Part shown: piece after piece, positions 52,942 to 61,774 of the stretch
How the letters are laid out: each line of letters begins with the position of its first letter
Numbering within the stretch: position 1 is the stretch's first letter
Assembly: GCA_036005605.1 (NCBI GenBank)
Contig: DASYQJ010000251.1
Location: forward strand, 4,841 to 68,840
DNA length: 64,000 nucleotides
Direction of reading: 5' to 3'
Origin: JALZAA01 sp036005605
GTDB taxonomy: Bacteria > Actinomycetota > Acidimicrobiia > IMCC26256 > JACDBD01
The notes under the pieces: model-generated
Told to the model about the DNA's origin: nothing
What the model saw: the letters and a program-made list of their open reading frames with translations, nothing else
Databases searched by the model: none
Position numbers and translations under genes: made by a program

Positions 52942-54546
52942 CTACGACCGCGGCGCGGCGCGGCGTTGCTCGGCGGCGCGCTCGGCCGTCAGGCGCTCCA
53001 GCTCGTACGTCGTGTGATCGACGTGACGCATCGCCGCCGCGACGGCGCGGTGACCTGCCTCGTCCGCGATGAGCCGGTGCATCTCCTGGCAGACCCGACG
53101 GTAGGCGGGATGACCTTGGGGCGAGGTGCGCAACTCGAGCATGTGCATCGCCTCGCGGGCGTTCATCTGGACGGCGAACCGGACGCGGTACGCGAGGGAC
53201 ACCGCGTAGGGGGCCTGCTCCGGAAGCGCGGGCGCCAGGGCGTCGTACAGGGCGGCCGAGACCGCCATGGCGTCCTCGAAGGACTCGGCCAGGCCCGCCT
53301 CGGCGACCGCTTCGGGGACGTCGTAGCCGTAGGCGGGCGACAGCGGCTGCCACTCGATCGTCAGCATCCGGTGGCGCTGGAGGTCCCGGAATGCGCCGTA
53401 GTCGCACAGGACGTCGAACCGGTAGTCGGTGCGCTCGAAGGCCCGGCCCGGCTTGTGGCGCCGGTTCGACCGGTCCCCCACGTACGCGCGCAGCAGGGCC
53501 ACGCGCTCGTCGGCCGAGAGGCGCCGGACCCGCGCCAGGATCTGGTCCTCGGGGAGGTTCGTGTGCGGATAGCACACCGCGGCCAGGAGCTTCTCTTCGC
53601 CGTCCGGGTCGAAGTCGGTGAGGACGACGGCGGGGCGCGGCTCGGGCGCGTCACCGGCGAGCAAGCGGTCGACGACATCGGCGGTTGCCTGGCGCGTCCC
53701 GGTGAGGTACTCGGTCCAGGCGCCGCCGCGCTCGGGCCGGTCGACGCGGGTCAGGAACGACGGGATGACCTTCCGCAGCTCGTGGAGCATCATCGCCGCG
53801 TACTGCTGCGCCTCCGGGAGCGGGTGCGCGCGCATGCGCAGCAGCAGCGCCTCGAATGCCTGGCCCGTGCCGTAGATGCCGACGTTCGACAACGTCGCCC
53901 CCGGGAGGATGCCGCGGGCGGCGTCACACGCCTTCGCCTTGATCGTCTGCTTGTACACGAAGTCTGAGTCGCCGGCCTCCTTCGGGTACCGGGCGCGCGC
54001 CCACTCCATGAGCTCGGGGAGCATGCGGGCGTACGTGTCGAAGAGCACGTCCAGGTCGGCCACGTAGCGCGCCCCGAGCGGCGAGCGGGCGATCTCCGGG
54101 TCGCGCCAGTACCGGTACCTGCCCCCGAGGCGGCTGTCGTAGGGGATGTAGCGCGTCGACTGCTCGAGGTACGCCATGAGGCGGCCCCACTCGAGGATCT
54201 TTGTGAGCAGGTTCGACGCCTGCTCGCATGCCAGGTGCACGCCTCCGAGCTGGGCGACCGAATCGTCGCCGTACTCGAAGAACACTCGGTCGTAGAGCTC
54301 CTCCGCCCGCCGGAGCCCGACGGTGGCGTCGACGGTGAGATCGCCGGTGAGGTCGAGGTCCCCGACGAACTCGTCGAGGAACAGGCGCCGCAGGCTCTTG
54401 GACGACCGCGAATAGCGGGCGAAGAGCGCTCCCTTCACGACTTCGGGCAGGTTCACGAGCGCGAAGACGGGCGCGTCGAGGTTCGTGAAATACGGGCGCA
54501 GCACCGCCTGCTCCTGGTGGGTGAAGCGCTCGGGCACGTATTGCAT
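52942..54546 (-). CDS. thyX: ThyX-family protein with two fused domains
   Basis: 534 residues from ATG 54546. Two ThyX-like halves: the first (about 20-250) has LEQSTRYIPYD, matching the EYSTRY part of the flavin-dependent thymidylate synthase motif; the second (about 290-520) has QRHRMLTIEWQPLSP, matching the RHR part. A canonical ThyX has both in one motif (RHRxxSxxxxSxR). Flavin binding and dTMP synthesis are likely or related; direct activity is not certain for this long form. A TACGAT upstream could be a -10 box. The gap after its stop carries a candidate RNA. Confidence 0.82.
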   Translation of the reverse strand: MQYVPERFTHQEQAVLRPYFTNLDAPVFALVNLPEVVKGALFARYSRSSKSLRRLFLDEFVGDLDLTGDLTVDATVGLRRAEELYDRVFFEYGDDSVAQLGGVHLACEQASNLLTKILEWGRLMAYLEQSTRYIPYDSRLGGRYRYWRDPEIARSPLGARYVADLDVLFDTYARMLPELMEWARARYPKEAGDSDFVYKQTIKAKACDAARGILPGATLSNVGIYGTGQAFEALLLRMRAHPLPEAQQYAAMMLHELRKVIPSFLTRVDRPERGGAWTEYLTGTRQATADVVDRLLAGDAPEPRPAVVLTDFDPDGEEKLLAAVCYPHTNLPEDQILARVRRLSADERVALLRAYVGDRSNRRHKPGRAFERTDYRFDVLCDYGAFRDLQRHRMLTIEWQPLSPAYGYDVPEAVAEAGLAESFEDAMAVSAALYDALAPALPEQAPYAVSLAYRVRFAVQMNAREAMHMLELRTSPQGHPAYRRVCQEMHRLIADEAGHRAVAAAMRHVDHTTYELERLTAERAAEQRRAAPRS

Positions 54547-54634
54547 GCGGCGGTCCGGGTCCGGTGGACGGGACGCTGATCGTACCGGCGCCTCTCGACG
54601 GGTCGGCGGATGGCCGGGAGCCGCCCCGCGCCGT

Positions 54635-55321
54635 CTACACGAGCAGCCGGATGGCGGCCGGGACGAGCGTGACCACGAACCTGCCCGTCCGGCCGTGCGG
54701 GCGTCCGTCGACCTCGACCGGGAGACGGCGTCCGGCGACCTCGACCTCGACCCGGCGTGCCCGCCCGCTGCGGACGCCGGGGTGTGGGACGTGCGTGCCG
54801 GTCGGGAGCCGGCGGCGCATCCCGCGGCGGGCCCGGCGCCCGAGCGCGTACACCTGGACCTCCGCCCAGCTGTCTCCCGGGTGGCCGCGCGGCACGAGGT
54901 CCCTTCCCCGCAGGAACTGGCCGTTCGCCACGACCACAGTGGTGGCGCGACCGGAGAACCAGGCCCGCCCGTCGACACGCACGGTGATGTCCGATGCGCG
55001 GGCGGTCCACCGCAGCCGATCCGGCGGCGGCCCGAGCACCACCACGTTGACGGCATCGACGGCGTCGGCGTCGCCGACGGCATCGTCGTCAGGATCGATC
55101 GCGAGCGCGTCGATCGCGACCTCGGTGGTGCCCGCACCGTCGGACCCGAGCCCGAGGGCGCGGGCGAGGTCGGACCGTGGCGACGGCCGGAATCGCACGA
55201 GCGCACCGGGGTGGCACGCCGCGGCGGCGACGAGATCGGCGTCGTCGCCCACGACCTCGACGTCGGGCGGGGCGGAGGCGGCGTGCCCCCACGGCTCGCC
55301 GGGGCGCAGCGGACGCGTCAC
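54635..55321 (-). CDS. YegS/diacylglycerol-kinase accessory-domain protein lacking catalytic N-domain
   Basis: 228 residues from GTG 55321, overlapping the helY stop. It corresponds to the beta-rich C-terminal domain of lipid kinases: a DALAIDPDDD region, VVVANGQFLRGRDLVPRGHPGD (usual V-x-x-GxxxxxG pattern) and a C-terminal barrel (RRVEVEVAGRRLPVEVDG). The usual N-terminal ATP-binding GGDGT region is absent, although sequence upstream could hold it in another frame (none found). It could be a stand-alone regulatory or lipid-binding domain. Confidence 0.7.
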   Translation of the reverse strand: MTRPLRPGEPWGHAASAPPDVEVVGDDADLVAAAACHPGALVRFRPSPRSDLARALGLGSDGAGTTEVAIDALAIDPDDDAVGDADAVDAVNVVVLGPPPDRLRWTARASDITVRVDGRAWFSGRATTVVVANGQFLRGRDLVPRGHPGDSWAEVQVYALGRRARRGMRRRLPTGTHVPHPGVRSGRARRVEVEVAGRRLPVEVDGRPHGRTGRFVVTLVPAAIRLLV

Positions 55322-57981
55322 CGACCGACGGCGCTCGACGCTGCGATCACGCCGCGGAAGCAGGCATCGGCTGCGGCGCGCGCCGTCGCCGCCGTCTCCG
55401 GCTTCGGTGCGACGTCGCCGATCTGCCGGAGGAGGTCGATGCACTGCTTGACGTGGCGCACGAAGTCGCCCCCGGTCATGTCGGCGTCGTCGTCGAGCAC
55501 GTCGGCGAGGTCCTCGCCCGCCACCCACTCGTATGCGTACGGAACGAACCCGGGGTCCAGGGCGCGCGTCTCCGACAGGCCGGCGTCGTCCTCGTTGTGG
55601 TTGAGGTCCTGGGCGATGCGTTCGACCGCGCGCCATCGTGTCGCGAGCTCGCGGGTGGGCCACCGTCCCGGCGGGAGCGGACCGGCGTCGTCCCGACCAC
55701 GCCGCTCGTACGTGAAGCTCGATGCCATCGCGGCGATCTCCGCCGCGTCGAGGTCGTCCAGGAGGCCTTCACGGAGCGACTCGGCGACGACGAGGTCGGT
55801 CTCGGTATAGAGGTGGGCGAGGATGTTGCCCCACTCCGTGACCGACCAGTCTTCGACGTACCCCCACGCTTCGAGGACGCGCAGGACCCGGTCGAACTGG
55901 CGGGCGAGGCTCTCGCTGCGCCCGCGCACTCGTCGCTCGAGGCGCGCCACGTCGCGTTCGAGCCGCTCCGCCGACGCGGCTGCCCGTACGCGCGTTTCGT
56001 GCTCCCGATCGCGTGCGACCGGATGCCCGGCCAGCTGCGTTTCGAGGTCCGACGCGCGATCCGCCTTGCCCCGGTCGGACTCGCGGCCCCGGCGTACCCG
56101 TACCCGACGGAGGCGATCCGCGACCGTGCGCCGGAATTCGCTGCGGCGCGGGGCATACGGGACGGGGAGCTCGATGTGTCCCGCGGGCGTCGGCGCCTCA
56201 TCGAAGTCGGCGGCGCCCAGCCGGACGAGCTCGCTCCTTTCGCTGAGCGCGAGCACCTGCGGGGCGCCGCGGCGGCTTCGCTCGTGGCCGAGCACGGCGA
56301 CGCGACCGTGCCGGCCCGCCCGGACGACCACGTCCCCCGGCTTGAGGCGCTCGATCGCATTCGCCGCGCGGCCGGAGGTGCGCCGCCCGCGCCGTTCGGC
56401 GTCCAGCGTGGCGCTCAGGCGTCGGTAGTCGTCGATGTCGCCGGGTCCTCGCTCGGCCGTGTCGCGATGTCGGGCCAGGGCCTCGCGGCTGCGCTCCAGC
56501 TGCCGTTCGAGCCCGACGACGTCCCGGTCGGTCTGGAACTGCGCGAAGGACAGGTTCAAGAGATGGTGCGCGACGTCCGCCGGGTACCGCTGCACGAGGT
56601 TCGCGGCCATGTTGTAGGTCGGCCGGAACGACGAGCGCAGCGCGTACGTGCGGCGGGATGCCAGCGACGCGACCTGGTCGAAGGGCACGAACGGGCTCCA
56701 GCACACCACCGCGTACCCGACGTCGTCGATGCCGCGCCGCCCGGCGCGTCCCGTGAGCTGTGTGTACTCACCGGGCGTGAGGAACTCGTGCTGCTCACCG
56801 GTGAACTTCGACAGCTTCTCGATCACCACCGACCGGGCGGGCATGTTGATCCCGAGCGACAGCGTCTCCGTCGCGAAGACCATCTTCACGAGGCCGGCTG
56901 CGAACGCCTCCTCGACTGCCTCTTTCATCGGGGGGACCATGCCGGCGTGATGGGCGGCGAGGCCGGCCTCGAGACCGGTGATCCACTCGCCGTAGCGCAG
57001 GACCTCGAGGTCCTCGTCCGACAGCCCGTCGGTGTGCTCCTCGGCGATGCGACGGATCTCGGTCCGTTCGTCCGCGGTGGTCAGCCTGAGCCCATCCGAC
57101 ACGCACTGCTGCACGGCCTGATCGCACCCGGCACGGCTGAACACGAACGTGATCGCCGGCAGCATGCGCCGCTCGGACAGCACCTCGACGATCTCGAAAC
57201 GCCGCGGGGTTCGGAGCCGGCTGCGCGGTCGCCCGCGCCCGCCGGGCGAACGGCCACCGCGCGAGTCGAGACGCGCCGCTTCGGGGTTCGGCCGCGCCTC
57301 ACCGTCCCGCTCGACGAACGTCGGGAGTAGGTGGACCGTGTCGCTGCCCCGCTCCCCCACCATGTACAGATGCTCGAGGCGCACGGGTCGCCGCTCCTCG
57401 ATCACCGCCGCCGTATCGCCCCGGACCGTCTCGACCCACGCCGCGAACTCCTCAGCGTTCGAGACCGTGGCCGACAGGCACACCAGCCGGACGTCGGGCG
57501 GGAGGTGGATGATGACCTCCTCCCACACCGCGCCCCGGTACGGGTCCTGCAAGTAGTGCACTTCGTCGAGCACCACGAAGCGCAGACCCCCGAGCGACGA
57601 CGACCGCGCGTAGATCATGTTGCGCAGCACCTCGGTCGTCATGACCACGACCGGCGCGTTGCCGTTGATCGAGTTGTCCCCGGTGAGGAGCCCGACGCGC
57701 CGGGCGCTGTACTCGCGGCTGAAGTCGCCGAACTTCTGGTTCGACAGCGCCTTGAGCGGCGTGGTGTAGAAGGCTTTTCCGCCGCCGTCCAGGGCGGCGG
57801 CGATCGCGTACTCCGCGACGACCGTCTTGCCCGAGCCCGTCGGCGCGGCGACGAGCACCGACTCGCCGCGGTCGATCGCGTCGAGTGCGCGGCGCTGGTA
57901 GGTGTCGAGCGGGAACGGCCTGCTCGACTCGAACGACTCGCGCCGGCCGGCGTGCTCGTCCGCGACCCGCGCTTCTGTCAC
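55318..57981 (-). CDS. helY: Ski2-like DEAD/DEAH-box RNA helicase HelY
   Basis: 887 residues. Motif I APTGSGKTVVAEYA, motif II LDEVHYLQDPYRG (DEVH), motif III SATVSNAEEFAAW and motif VI QLTGRAGRRGID place it in the Ski2/Mtr4 superfamily. The C-terminal part (about 500-887) contains a beta-barrel-like insertion and the DSHCT-type helical domain. HelY orthologues in actinobacteria adjoin tatA-tatC, as here. They are thought to act on structured RNA; the direct substrate is unknown. The start GTG is at 57981. Confidence 0.93.
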   Translation of the reverse strand: MTEARVADEHAGRRESFESSRPFPLDTYQRRALDAIDRGESVLVAAPTGSGKTVVAEYAIAAALDGGGKAFYTTPLKALSNQKFGDFSREYSARRVGLLTGDNSINGNAPVVVMTTEVLRNMIYARSSSLGGLRFVVLDEVHYLQDPYRGAVWEEVIIHLPPDVRLVCLSATVSNAEEFAAWVETVRGDTAAVIEERRPVRLEHLYMVGERGSDTVHLLPTFVERDGEARPNPEAARLDSRGGRSPGGRGRPRSRLRTPRRFEIVEVLSERRMLPAITFVFSRAGCDQAVQQCVSDGLRLTTADERTEIRRIAEEHTDGLSDEDLEVLRYGEWITGLEAGLAAHHAGMVPPMKEAVEEAFAAGLVKMVFATETLSLGINMPARSVVIEKLSKFTGEQHEFLTPGEYTQLTGRAGRRGIDDVGYAVVCWSPFVPFDQVASLASRRTYALRSSFRPTYNMAANLVQRYPADVAHHLLNLSFAQFQTDRDVVGLERQLERSREALARHRDTAERGPGDIDDYRRLSATLDAERRGRRTSGRAANAIERLKPGDVVVRAGRHGRVAVLGHERSRRGAPQVLALSERSELVRLGAADFDEAPTPAGHIELPVPYAPRRSEFRRTVADRLRRVRVRRGRESDRGKADRASDLETQLAGHPVARDREHETRVRAAASAERLERDVARLERRVRGRSESLARQFDRVLRVLEAWGYVEDWSVTEWGNILAHLYTETDLVVAESLREGLLDDLDAAEIAAMASSFTYERRGRDDAGPLPPGRWPTRELATRWRAVERIAQDLNHNEDDAGLSETRALDPGFVPYAYEWVAGEDLADVLDDDADMTGGDFVRHVKQCIDLLRQIGDVAPKPETAATARAAADACFRGVIAASSAVGR

Positions 57982-57985
57982 GACC

Positions 57986-58228
57986 TCACGGCGTGCTCGC
58001 AGACGGTGGTACCGCCGGTGTCGACTCGGCGGGCAGCGTTGCCTCGGGCACCGACAGCGGCGTGCTGATGCTCGGTTGCTGCGACCCTGACTTGTCGTCG
58101 GGCTGGAGGAACCAGATCAAAGCGACGGTCACGACGAGAACCGCGACGACCGCTGCAACCGCCGTCATCACCTCGCTGCGGCTGCGCGGGGGCCGGTACG
58201 CGTCGCGACGGCGACGGGGTGGGCTCAT
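57986..58228 (-). CDS. small membrane-anchored protein, hypothetical
   Basis: 80 residues from ATG 58228, overlapping the tatC stop by 4 nt (ATGA). An Arg-rich head (SPPRRRRDAYRPPRSRS) is followed by one membrane helix (about 20-42, MTAVAAVVAVLVVTVALIWFL) and a Pro/Ser/Thr-rich exported tail. The layout is common to actinobacterial genes next to tatC. No known domain. It starts downstream of tatC and precedes helY by 4 nt, so it belongs to the tatA-tatC-helY operon. Confidence 0.65.
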   Translation of the reverse strand: MSPPRRRRDAYRPPRSRSEVMTAVAAVVAVLVVTVALIWFLQPDDKSGSQQPSISTPLSVPEATLPAESTPAVPPSASTP

Positions 58229-58953
58229 CGCTTCAACACCCTTCCGATGATGATCGACGCCTCGTAGAAGATGTACATCGGCACGGCCATGAAGAACAAC
58301 GAGTACGGGTCCTGACTGGGCGTGATGACGGCGGCGAAGACCACGATGATCAGGATCGCCGGCCGCCGCCACTTGCGCAGCTGTTGTGTCGTCAACACCC
58401 GCGCCAGCAACAGGAACACCAGCACCACAGGGAACTCGAATGCAACCCCGAACGCCACGATCATGAGCGAGACGAGGCCCAGGTACTTGTCCGCCGTGAG
58501 CTCGGGCCTCAGCTGGGTTCCACCGATGTCGAGGAGGAACTCGAGCGCCTTCGGCAATGTGACGAGCGCGACGAGCCCCCCCAGCGCGAACAGGACGATC
58601 GACGCGAAGACGAACGGGATCGCGTAACGCTTCTCTTTCGGGTTGAGGCCGGGGGTGATGAACCGCCACAGCTCGAACAACCAGACCGGCAGCGCGAGCA
58701 CGATGCCGCCGTACGTGGCGATCTTGATGCGGGTGAGGAACGCGTCCAGCGGCCCCAGGAAGATCAGTGCGTGCTTCTCCCCCTTCGTCGCGTCGGTGTA
58801 GTACTTGACGAAGAACCTGATGATCGACTCGGAGAAGATGAAGCAGACGATCGCGGCGAGCGTCACCGCGATGATCGAGATGATGATGCGACGCCGAAGC
58901 TCGGTCAGGTGCTCGACGACCGTCATCCGGCCGCCGTTCTCGGCGGTTGCCAC
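58225..58953 (-). CDS. tatC: Sec-independent translocase TatC
   Basis: 242 residues with six membrane segments. The opening MTVVEHLTELRRRIIIS (residues 10-26) is the TatC signature, whose Glu and Arg-Arg contact twin-arginine signals. The FxxFE-like region reads VPVWLFELWRFITPGL. The start is the GTG at 58953; an ATG 9 codons in would still leave the EHL motif intact. The PhoX signal (30763) is a likely client. It overlaps the small membrane protein by 4 nt; tatA is 8 nt upstream. Confidence 0.95.
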   Translation of the reverse strand: MATAENGGRMTVVEHLTELRRRIIISIIAVTLAAIVCFIFSESIIRFFVKYYTDATKGEKHALIFLGPLDAFLTRIKIATYGGIVLALPVWLFELWRFITPGLNPKEKRYAIPFVFASIVLFALGGLVALVTLPKALEFLLDIGGTQLRPELTADKYLGLVSLMIVAFGVAFEFPVVLVFLLLARVLTTQQLRKWRRPAILIIVVFAAVITPSQDPYSLFFMAVPMYIFYEASIIIGRVLKR

Positions 58954-58961
58954 GGAGTCTG

Positions 58962-59261
58962 TTACGAGGTGGTGTCAGCCGGCGGCGGCTCGGGAGGCGT
59001 GGAGTGGTCGGGCTTGCGAGCATCGATCTGCCGGGGGGCGTCGTCGGCGCCGTGCGAGGAGCCGACACCGTCGCCGCCGTCGTCGTCATCGTCGTCGCGG
59101 AACGCGCCCTCGATGTCGTCCCGGAAGCCCTGCTGGAACTTGCGGAACTCCCGATAGCCGCGGCCGACCTGCCGGCCGAGCTGGGGCAGCTTGCTCGGGC
59201 CGAACACCACCAGTGCCACCACGAGGATCACGAGGATCTCGAGCGGGCCGATCTGCGGCAT
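58962..59261 (-). CDS. tatA: Sec-independent translocase TatA
   Basis: 99 residues from ATG 59261, AAAGGAG upstream. N-terminal membrane helix (about 5-21: LGPLEILVILVVALVVFG in outline) followed by FGPSKLPQLGRQVGRG, the TatA hinge with the conserved FG, and an amphipathic helix with many Arg/Lys. The acidic tail (DDDDDDGGD) is unusually pronounced. It forms the pore with TatC. There is no tatB in the window; many actinobacteria place tatB elsewhere. Confidence 0.94.
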   Translation of the reverse strand: MPQIGPLEILVILVVALVVFGPSKLPQLGRQVGRGYREFRKFQQGFRDDIEGAFRDDDDDDGGDGVGSSHGADDAPRQIDARKPDHSTPPEPPPADTTS

Positions 59262-59373
59262 CGAGCTCCTTTCGCGCCGTTCTGCCGCCGACGATGGTAG
59301 CCGTGAGGGTCGCGAACTCCGTCTCGGGGCGGCGTGCCCGTACGCGTCGATCCCGGGCCGGCGCGAGGCTGCG

Positions 59374-60102
59374 ATGATGCGTGCCTCCGTGCGACCGATC
59401 ACGTTCGCCCACCGGGGCGCCCGCACCGAGGCCCCCGAGAACACGCTGCCGGCGTTCCGACGCGCGCTCGAGCTCGGCGCCCGGGGTCTCGAGACCGATG
59501 CGTGGGTGTCGCGGGACGGCGAGGTCGTGCTCGCCCACGATCGGGTCGCCCGCCGGGGGCTGCGCCGTCGCAACGTGACGAAGTCGTCCGCCGACGAGCT
59601 CGCCGAACTGGGCGTGCCTCGACTCGCGGACCTCTACTCCGAGCTCGGCTCGGCGTTCGAGCTGTCGATCGACATCAAGGACCGAGCCGCCGCCGAACCG
59701 ATCGTCGACCTCGCCCGCGCCGCCGGCGACGGCGCCCCGGGCCGGCTGTGGCTCTGCCATGCCAGTGTGCGCTTCCTCGCCGGCCTCCGCGAGCGCATGC
59801 CGGACGTGAGGCTCGTGCACTCGCGCCGCCGCCAGCACATCGAAGCGCCACTCGAGCGCCATGCCGCCGACTTGGCGTCGTCCCGGATCGACACGATGAA
59901 TCTCCACCACTCGGAATGGACCGCGGGGCTCGTGGCGCTGTTCCACCGCTTCGAAGTGAACGCCTTCGCGTGGGACGTGCAGGAGGTCCGCCACCTGCGA
60001 TCGATGTTGCATTTGGACGTCGACGCCGTGTACTGCGACCGCGTCGACCGCATGGTCGCAATCGTCGGCGAGTGGGGCGAGCAGCGCGACGCGGAACGCT
60101 GA
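59374..60102 (+). CDS. glycerophosphodiester phosphodiesterase family protein
   Basis: 242 residues. The catalytic HRGA...PENT pattern is FAHRGARTEAPENTLPAFRRAL near the N-terminus, and the second metal-binding region is LETDAWVSRDGEVVLAHD. It would hydrolyse glycerophosphodiesters to glycerol-3-phosphate. No signal peptide, so cytoplasmic. ATG 59374 is followed by ATG 59377; GAGG upstream suits either. It is the only plus-strand gene right of the dif site, diverging from tatA. Confidence 0.9.
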   Translation: MMRASVRPITFAHRGARTEAPENTLPAFRRALELGARGLETDAWVSRDGEVVLAHDRVARRGLRRRNVTKSSADELAELGVPRLADLYSELGSAFELSIDIKDRAAAEPIVDLARAAGDGAPGRLWLCHASVRFLAGLRERMPDVRLVHSRRRQHIEAPLERHAADLASSRIDTMNLHHSEWTAGLVALFHRFEVNAFAWDVQEVRHLRSMLHLDVDAVYCDRVDRMVAIVGEWGEQRDAER

Positions 60103-60113
60103 GGAGGCGACCG

Positions 60114-60815
60114 CTACAGGAAGCCGAGGTCGTTGAGCGGCCAGATGCGCAAGAACACGCGCCCGACGATCGACGACTCCTTGATCGGTCCGAAGAACCT
60201 CGAATCCTTCGACGCCGGACGGTTGTCACCCAAGACGAGCACGTCGCCGGCAGGGATCGTGGTGGGCTCGACATCGCCGCAGCTCGTCGCAGCGGTGTTC
60301 GGTGCGCACGTCTGCACGCCCTTTTGCAGGTACGGCTCCTTGAGCGGCCGGCCGTTGATGAGGACGCCGCCGTCGTGGGTGGAGAACGACTCACCCGGCA
60401 GGGCGATGACGCGCTTGACGAGATCCTTGATCTCTCCGTTGGCGTCCTTCGCCTTCGGTGGCGTCTCGAAGACGACGATGTCGCCCCGGTTCACGTCGTG
60501 CAGCCGATAGCTCACCTTGTTGACGAGCACGCGATCACCGACATTGAGCGTCGGCTTCATCGACTCGGACGGGATGTAGAACGCCTGGAAGAGGAACGTC
60601 TTGATGAGGATCGCGATGAGCAGGGCGCTGCCGATCAGGATCGCCCACTCGATGATCGTTCGCCGCGTCTTGCGGCTCTTGTCCGACCGCTTCGAGCGCC
60701 CGCCCGGTTCGGAGCGCGCCCGATCCTCGACCGTCTGGGACTCGAAAGGAGGCGCCGTCGTGTCGACGGCGCCGGGGTCGAGGTCGGTCACGCAGCCTGC
60801 TCCACTGGCGAACAT
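60114..60815 (-). CDS. lepB: signal peptidase I
   Basis: 233 residues from ATG 60815 (GTG 60791 is an alternative). A cytoplasmic head of about 45 charged residues precedes one membrane segment (about 53-72, IIEWAILIGSALLIAIL). The catalytic Ser lies in YIPSESMKPTL and the general-base Lys in LVKRVIALPG. The C-terminal GDNRPASKDSRFFGPI is the family box E. It cleaves signal peptides on the extracytoplasmic side. It faces the phosphodiesterase gene convergently. Confidence 0.93.
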   Translation of the reverse strand: MFASGAGCVTDLDPGAVDTTAPPFESQTVEDRARSEPGGRSKRSDKSRKTRRTIIEWAILIGSALLIAILIKTFLFQAFYIPSESMKPTLNVGDRVLVNKVSYRLHDVNRGDIVVFETPPKAKDANGEIKDLVKRVIALPGESFSTHDGGVLINGRPLKEPYLQKGVQTCAPNTAATSCGDVEPTTIPAGDVLVLGDNRPASKDSRFFGPIKESSIVGRVFLRIWPLNDLGFL

Positions 60816-60832
60816 CCTCGCACGCGGAGGTG

Positions 60833-61774
60833 TCAGTTGCGGTAGCGGGTCAGGAGTCGACCGGCCGCTTCGGCTCCGACCGTTTGCAGACCGGCGGGCT
60901 CGACGACCCGTACCGCCGGGCCCAGGTCGAGCAGGAGGCGCTCGAGCCAGGCCCGCTCGCTCACCGCCAGGACCACCCGCCACGAGCCGTCCGGACGCTC
61001 CTCGGCCTCCTCGGCGGGATAGCTCTCCACCACCCACGTCGCCCCGGGATCGAGCTCGAGCGTCACGCGAGGATCGTCGCTCCGGGGGTGGTAGACGCTC
61101 TCGCCGAAATCAGGCTCGGCGCCGGCTGCGGGATCGAAGCGCTCACCCGTCGGCCGAACCGCCCGAATGCGGTCGAGACGGAACAGCCGCTCGTCCTCGG
61201 CCTGATGGCAGTACGCCGCCGCGTACCAATGGCCGAACGCGTGGAACACGGATCGGAGGTCGACCTGGCGCGTCGTCGTCGCGTTCCGTCCGAACGAGTA
61301 GTAATCGATCTCCACCCTCTCGTGCGCGCCGGCGGCGCGCCGCAGGGCGTCGAGATGCGCGGGCTCGCCGACTTCGACCGACAGGCCTTCTGCAGCGCCG
61401 AGCGTGGTCGCGAGCTTGTCGAGCGCACGGGCGAGCGCGCCGTGCTCGTCCGACCCCGGCACGGCCAGCAGCGCCCGACCGGCGGTCAGGAGCCCGAGAC
61501 CCTCCTCCGCCGAGAGCCGAAGCGGACGATCGAAGTACTCGGCGAAGCGGATCCAGACGTGGCCGTCGATGATCTCGACCTCGATGAGGCGATCGGGCGT
61601 GTACGGCGGCAGCCCGCACAACGGGAGGAGCTCGAGGTCGTGCTCGAGCTCGGCCTCCGAGACGCCGAAGCGGGCGGCGATCTCCGCGAGGGCGGCGCCC
61701 GGATGCTCGGCGATCCAGGGCACGAGCGCCAGCACCCGCCGCAAGCGGGAGCCTGCGAGCGGGCGCGGGCTCAT
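60833..61774 (-). CDS. pafC: WYL-domain DNA-damage regulator PafC
   Basis: 313 residues from ATG 61774. N-terminal winged-helix (about 8-75: RLRRVLALVPWIAEHPGAALAEIAARFGV) and a central WYL domain (about 150-220) with VEIDYYSFGRNATTTRQVD and HWYAAAYCHQAEDERLFRLDRI (the WYL motif region reads W-Y-A-A), then a WCX domain (about 240-310). With PafB it activates DNA-damage genes such as recN in mycobacteria. It overlaps pafB by 4 nt. recN lies at the left edge of the window. Confidence 0.92.
   Translation of the reverse strand: MSPRPLAGSRLRRVLALVPWIAEHPGAALAEIAARFGVSEAELEHDLELLPLCGLPPYTPDRLIEVEIIDGHVWIRFAEYFDRPLRLSAEEGLGLLTAGRALLAVPGSDEHGALARALDKLATTLGAAEGLSVEVGEPAHLDALRRAAGAHERVEIDYYSFGRNATTTRQVDLRSVFHAFGHWYAAAYCHQAEDERLFRLDRIRAVRPTGERFDPAAGAEPDFGESVYHPRSDDPRVTLELDPGATWVVESYPAEEAEERPDGSWRVVLAVSERAWLERLLLDLGPAVRVVEPAGLQTVGAEAAGRLLTRYRN

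Noticed and set aside
52572..53072. Open frame on the plus strand in the gap after the ThyX-family gene
   Set aside because: It overlaps the ThyX-family 3' end, has no ribosome site and is full of Arg/Pro/His. It is a shadow frame.
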